Positions 14,221-14,851 of a stretch of 14,851 nucleotides of DNA are shown here, piece by piece (position 1 is the stretch's first letter; each line of letters opens with the position of its first letter). The DNA lies in assembly GCA_023428885.1 (NCBI GenBank), contig JAEYWQ010000420.1:1-14851 (forward strand). Direction: 5' to 3'. Made by a program: the position numbers and the translations under genes. Origin of the DNA: Bacillota bacterium. GTDB taxonomy: Bacteria; Bacillota; Clostridia; Lachnospirales; Lachnospiraceae. The notes beneath the pieces were generated by a model. It was given only the letters and a program-made list of their open reading frames with translations. It ran no database searches and was not told the origin of the DNA.

Positions 14221-14240
14221 TTCGAATCCCACCGTCTCCG
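14221..14240. repeat. att copy 4 (attR of the island)
   Basis: An exact 20-base copy of the tRNA-Ser 3' end. The similarity to the tRNA flank continues, with gaps, through the terminator-like CCTAATCCTAAGGGG and to a GATGGTCGG…GGCAGGA block at 14311-14331 (compare 8038-8058). It is therefore the likely original chromosomal junction. Confidence 0.9.
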
Positions 14241-14335
14241 CTCATACTGATTAGTCCTAATCCTAAGGGGTTTGGACTTTTTTGCTCTTACAAAGTAAGA
14301 GCTGGAATTAGATGGTCGGGAAATGGCAGGATATA

Positions 14336-14466
14336 TTACTGTTCACACCTTAGTCAACGCGAGGTGTTTTACGTAAGTAAAACCCGAGAACTTCGTGCGC
14401 CAAAGTGCGTTTTTTGCACTTTGTGTGCATAATTGTTACTGTGGGCGAGGTAGGAGTGAACAGTAA
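14336..14466. other. Densely folded non-coding element after attR
   Basis: TTACTGTTCAC (14336-14346) pairs with GTGAACAGTAA (14456-14466), enclosing further stems: GTTTTAC-GTAA-GTAAAAC (14366-14383) and CAAAGTGC/GCACTTTG (14401-14408, 14416-14423). A second TTACTGT at 14436-14442 can pair with the same 3' strand, so two folds compete. No gene is seen up to 14587 except a 32-codon fragment (14489-14587, ending EELLRITR) of unknown origin. Confidence 0.55.
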
Positions 14467-14596
14467 CAGAATAATAATGACAGGATGATTGGCACCCGCA
14501 GGACGCCTTGAATATGAGAAAAAGTGCTTAATCGATAACGAACTGATGGAACAAGTGCATGAAGAATTGCTGAGGATCACTAGGTAACACAAAAAA

Positions 14597-14625
14597 ATGA
14601 GGTGCGTCTATAAGACACACCTCAT
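14597..14625. terminator. Hairpin terminator between attR region and IS30-type gene
   Basis: A 13-bp stem with one mismatch (14597-14609 with 14613-14625) and a 3-base loop. A run of seven A precedes it, giving a T tract on the minus strand, while the plus-strand tail is only moderately T-rich. Confidence 0.65.
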
Positions 14626-14749
14626 TTATACTATACAACATTTTTCATTATAAGTCTATATTTTTTTTTATTAAAATGGTAGGTGAAAATTGAAAAGTTT
14701 AATTCCACTCCTCTTTTATCTTGCGGAGTTTACTTTCGCACAAGTAGCG

Positions 14750-14778
14750 TTTACTCCTTCATATGTTAGTGATATGAT
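14750..14778 (+). promoter_or_regulatory. Possible promoter of the transposase gene
   Basis: TTTACT (14750-14755), a 17-base spacer and TATGAT (14773-14778), about 35 bases before the ATG at 14814. Confidence 0.45.
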
Positions 14779-14813
14779 TATTACACCTTCTGACGGCAGT
14801 AGAAGGAGAATTT

Positions 14814-14851
14814 ATGAGTAATCTCATACCAGGCAACCAGAAACATCTAGG
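14814..14851 (+). CDS. IS30-family transposase, first codons only
   Basis: ATG 14814, 5 bases after AAGGAG, gives MSNLIPGNQKHL before the window ends. This NQKHLT-type opening is typical of IS30-family transposases of Firmicutes, which continue into a helix-turn-helix. Only 12 residues are visible, so the call rests on that motif and on the mobile-element setting. A sequence with a possible insertion-sequence end lies around 14675-14705, but no terminal repeat can be confirmed without the other end. Confidence 0.55.
   Translation, partial: MSNLIPGNQKHL

Larger units (their letters stand above)
7986..14240. mobile_element. Composite integrated island in tRNA-Ser, three att-bounded segments
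   Basis: The island is bounded by the tRNA 3' end at 7966-7985 and its exact 20-base copy at 14221-14240, with two internal copies near 12.23 and 13.18 kb. Segment I contains the integrase and the ATPase/methyltransferase pair, segment II an integrase remnant and a membrane protein, segment III a RadC-like remnant. No structural phage genes, replication gene, relaxase or transfer genes are present, so it is either a small defence/satellite island or the residue of larger elements. Its content is more AT-rich with decayed genes, unlike the well-kept genes to the left. Confidence 0.8.

Noticed and set aside
14350..14592. Minus-strand frame of 80 codons after attR
   Set aside because: It consists of the translated hairpins of the folded element, is Ser/Thr-rich without motif and has no ribosome binding site.

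Overview
The window is AT-rich, uses strong GGAGG-type ribosome binding sites and Firmicute-type promoters, and encodes a GH43-type xylosidase end, an S66 peptidase, an IS30-like transposase start and a tRNA-Ser used as an integration target. This suggests a Clostridia chromosome, most like a plant-polysaccharide-degrading Lachnospiraceae member (Lachnoclostridium phytofermentans-like). That assignment is by protein flavour only and was not searched.

Left part (1-7900), ordinary chromosome: the 3' end of a GH43 beta-xylosidase-like gene, a 15-bp tandem repeat and a long hairpin terminator; a three-gene operon (Gfo/Idh/MocA oxidoreductase, VOC/glyoxalase-fold protein, sugar isomerase/epimerase TIM barrel), probably for oxidation or epimerisation of a sugar-like substrate; a remarkable 33-bp perfect palindrome; a leftward MccF-like S66 peptidase divergent from an orphan trpB; a leftward Cof-type HAD phosphatase; and the decayed C-terminus of an ABC transporter ATPase.

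Right part (7900-14240), a composite island in tRNA-Ser(CGA): the 3' end of the tRNA recurs three more times (about 12.23, 13.18 and 14.23 kb), splitting the island into three segments. Segment I (about 4.25 kb) carries a tyrosine integrase, a broken OLD-like ATPase/TOPRIM gene and a broken D12-class adenine methyltransferase, which look like a lost two-gene anti-phage module. Segment II (about 0.95 kb) carries a decayed integrase fragment abutting the second att copy and a small membrane-anchored protein. Segment III (about 1.05 kb) carries a RadC/JAMM remnant and a stretch with competing RNA-like pairings. Tandem 11-bp arm-type repeats lie at nearly the same distance (131-132 bp) before the second and fourth att copies, and related repeats lie between the tRNA and the integrase. 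The third copy is preceded by a different repeat family. I read this as stacked integrations by at least two recombinases, followed by decay.

Right end (14241-14851): a densely folded non-coding stretch, a hairpin terminator and the first codons of an IS30-type transposase running off the window.

The best candidate for an interesting system is the tandem-att island with the frameshifted ATPase/TOPRIM plus methyltransferase pair.
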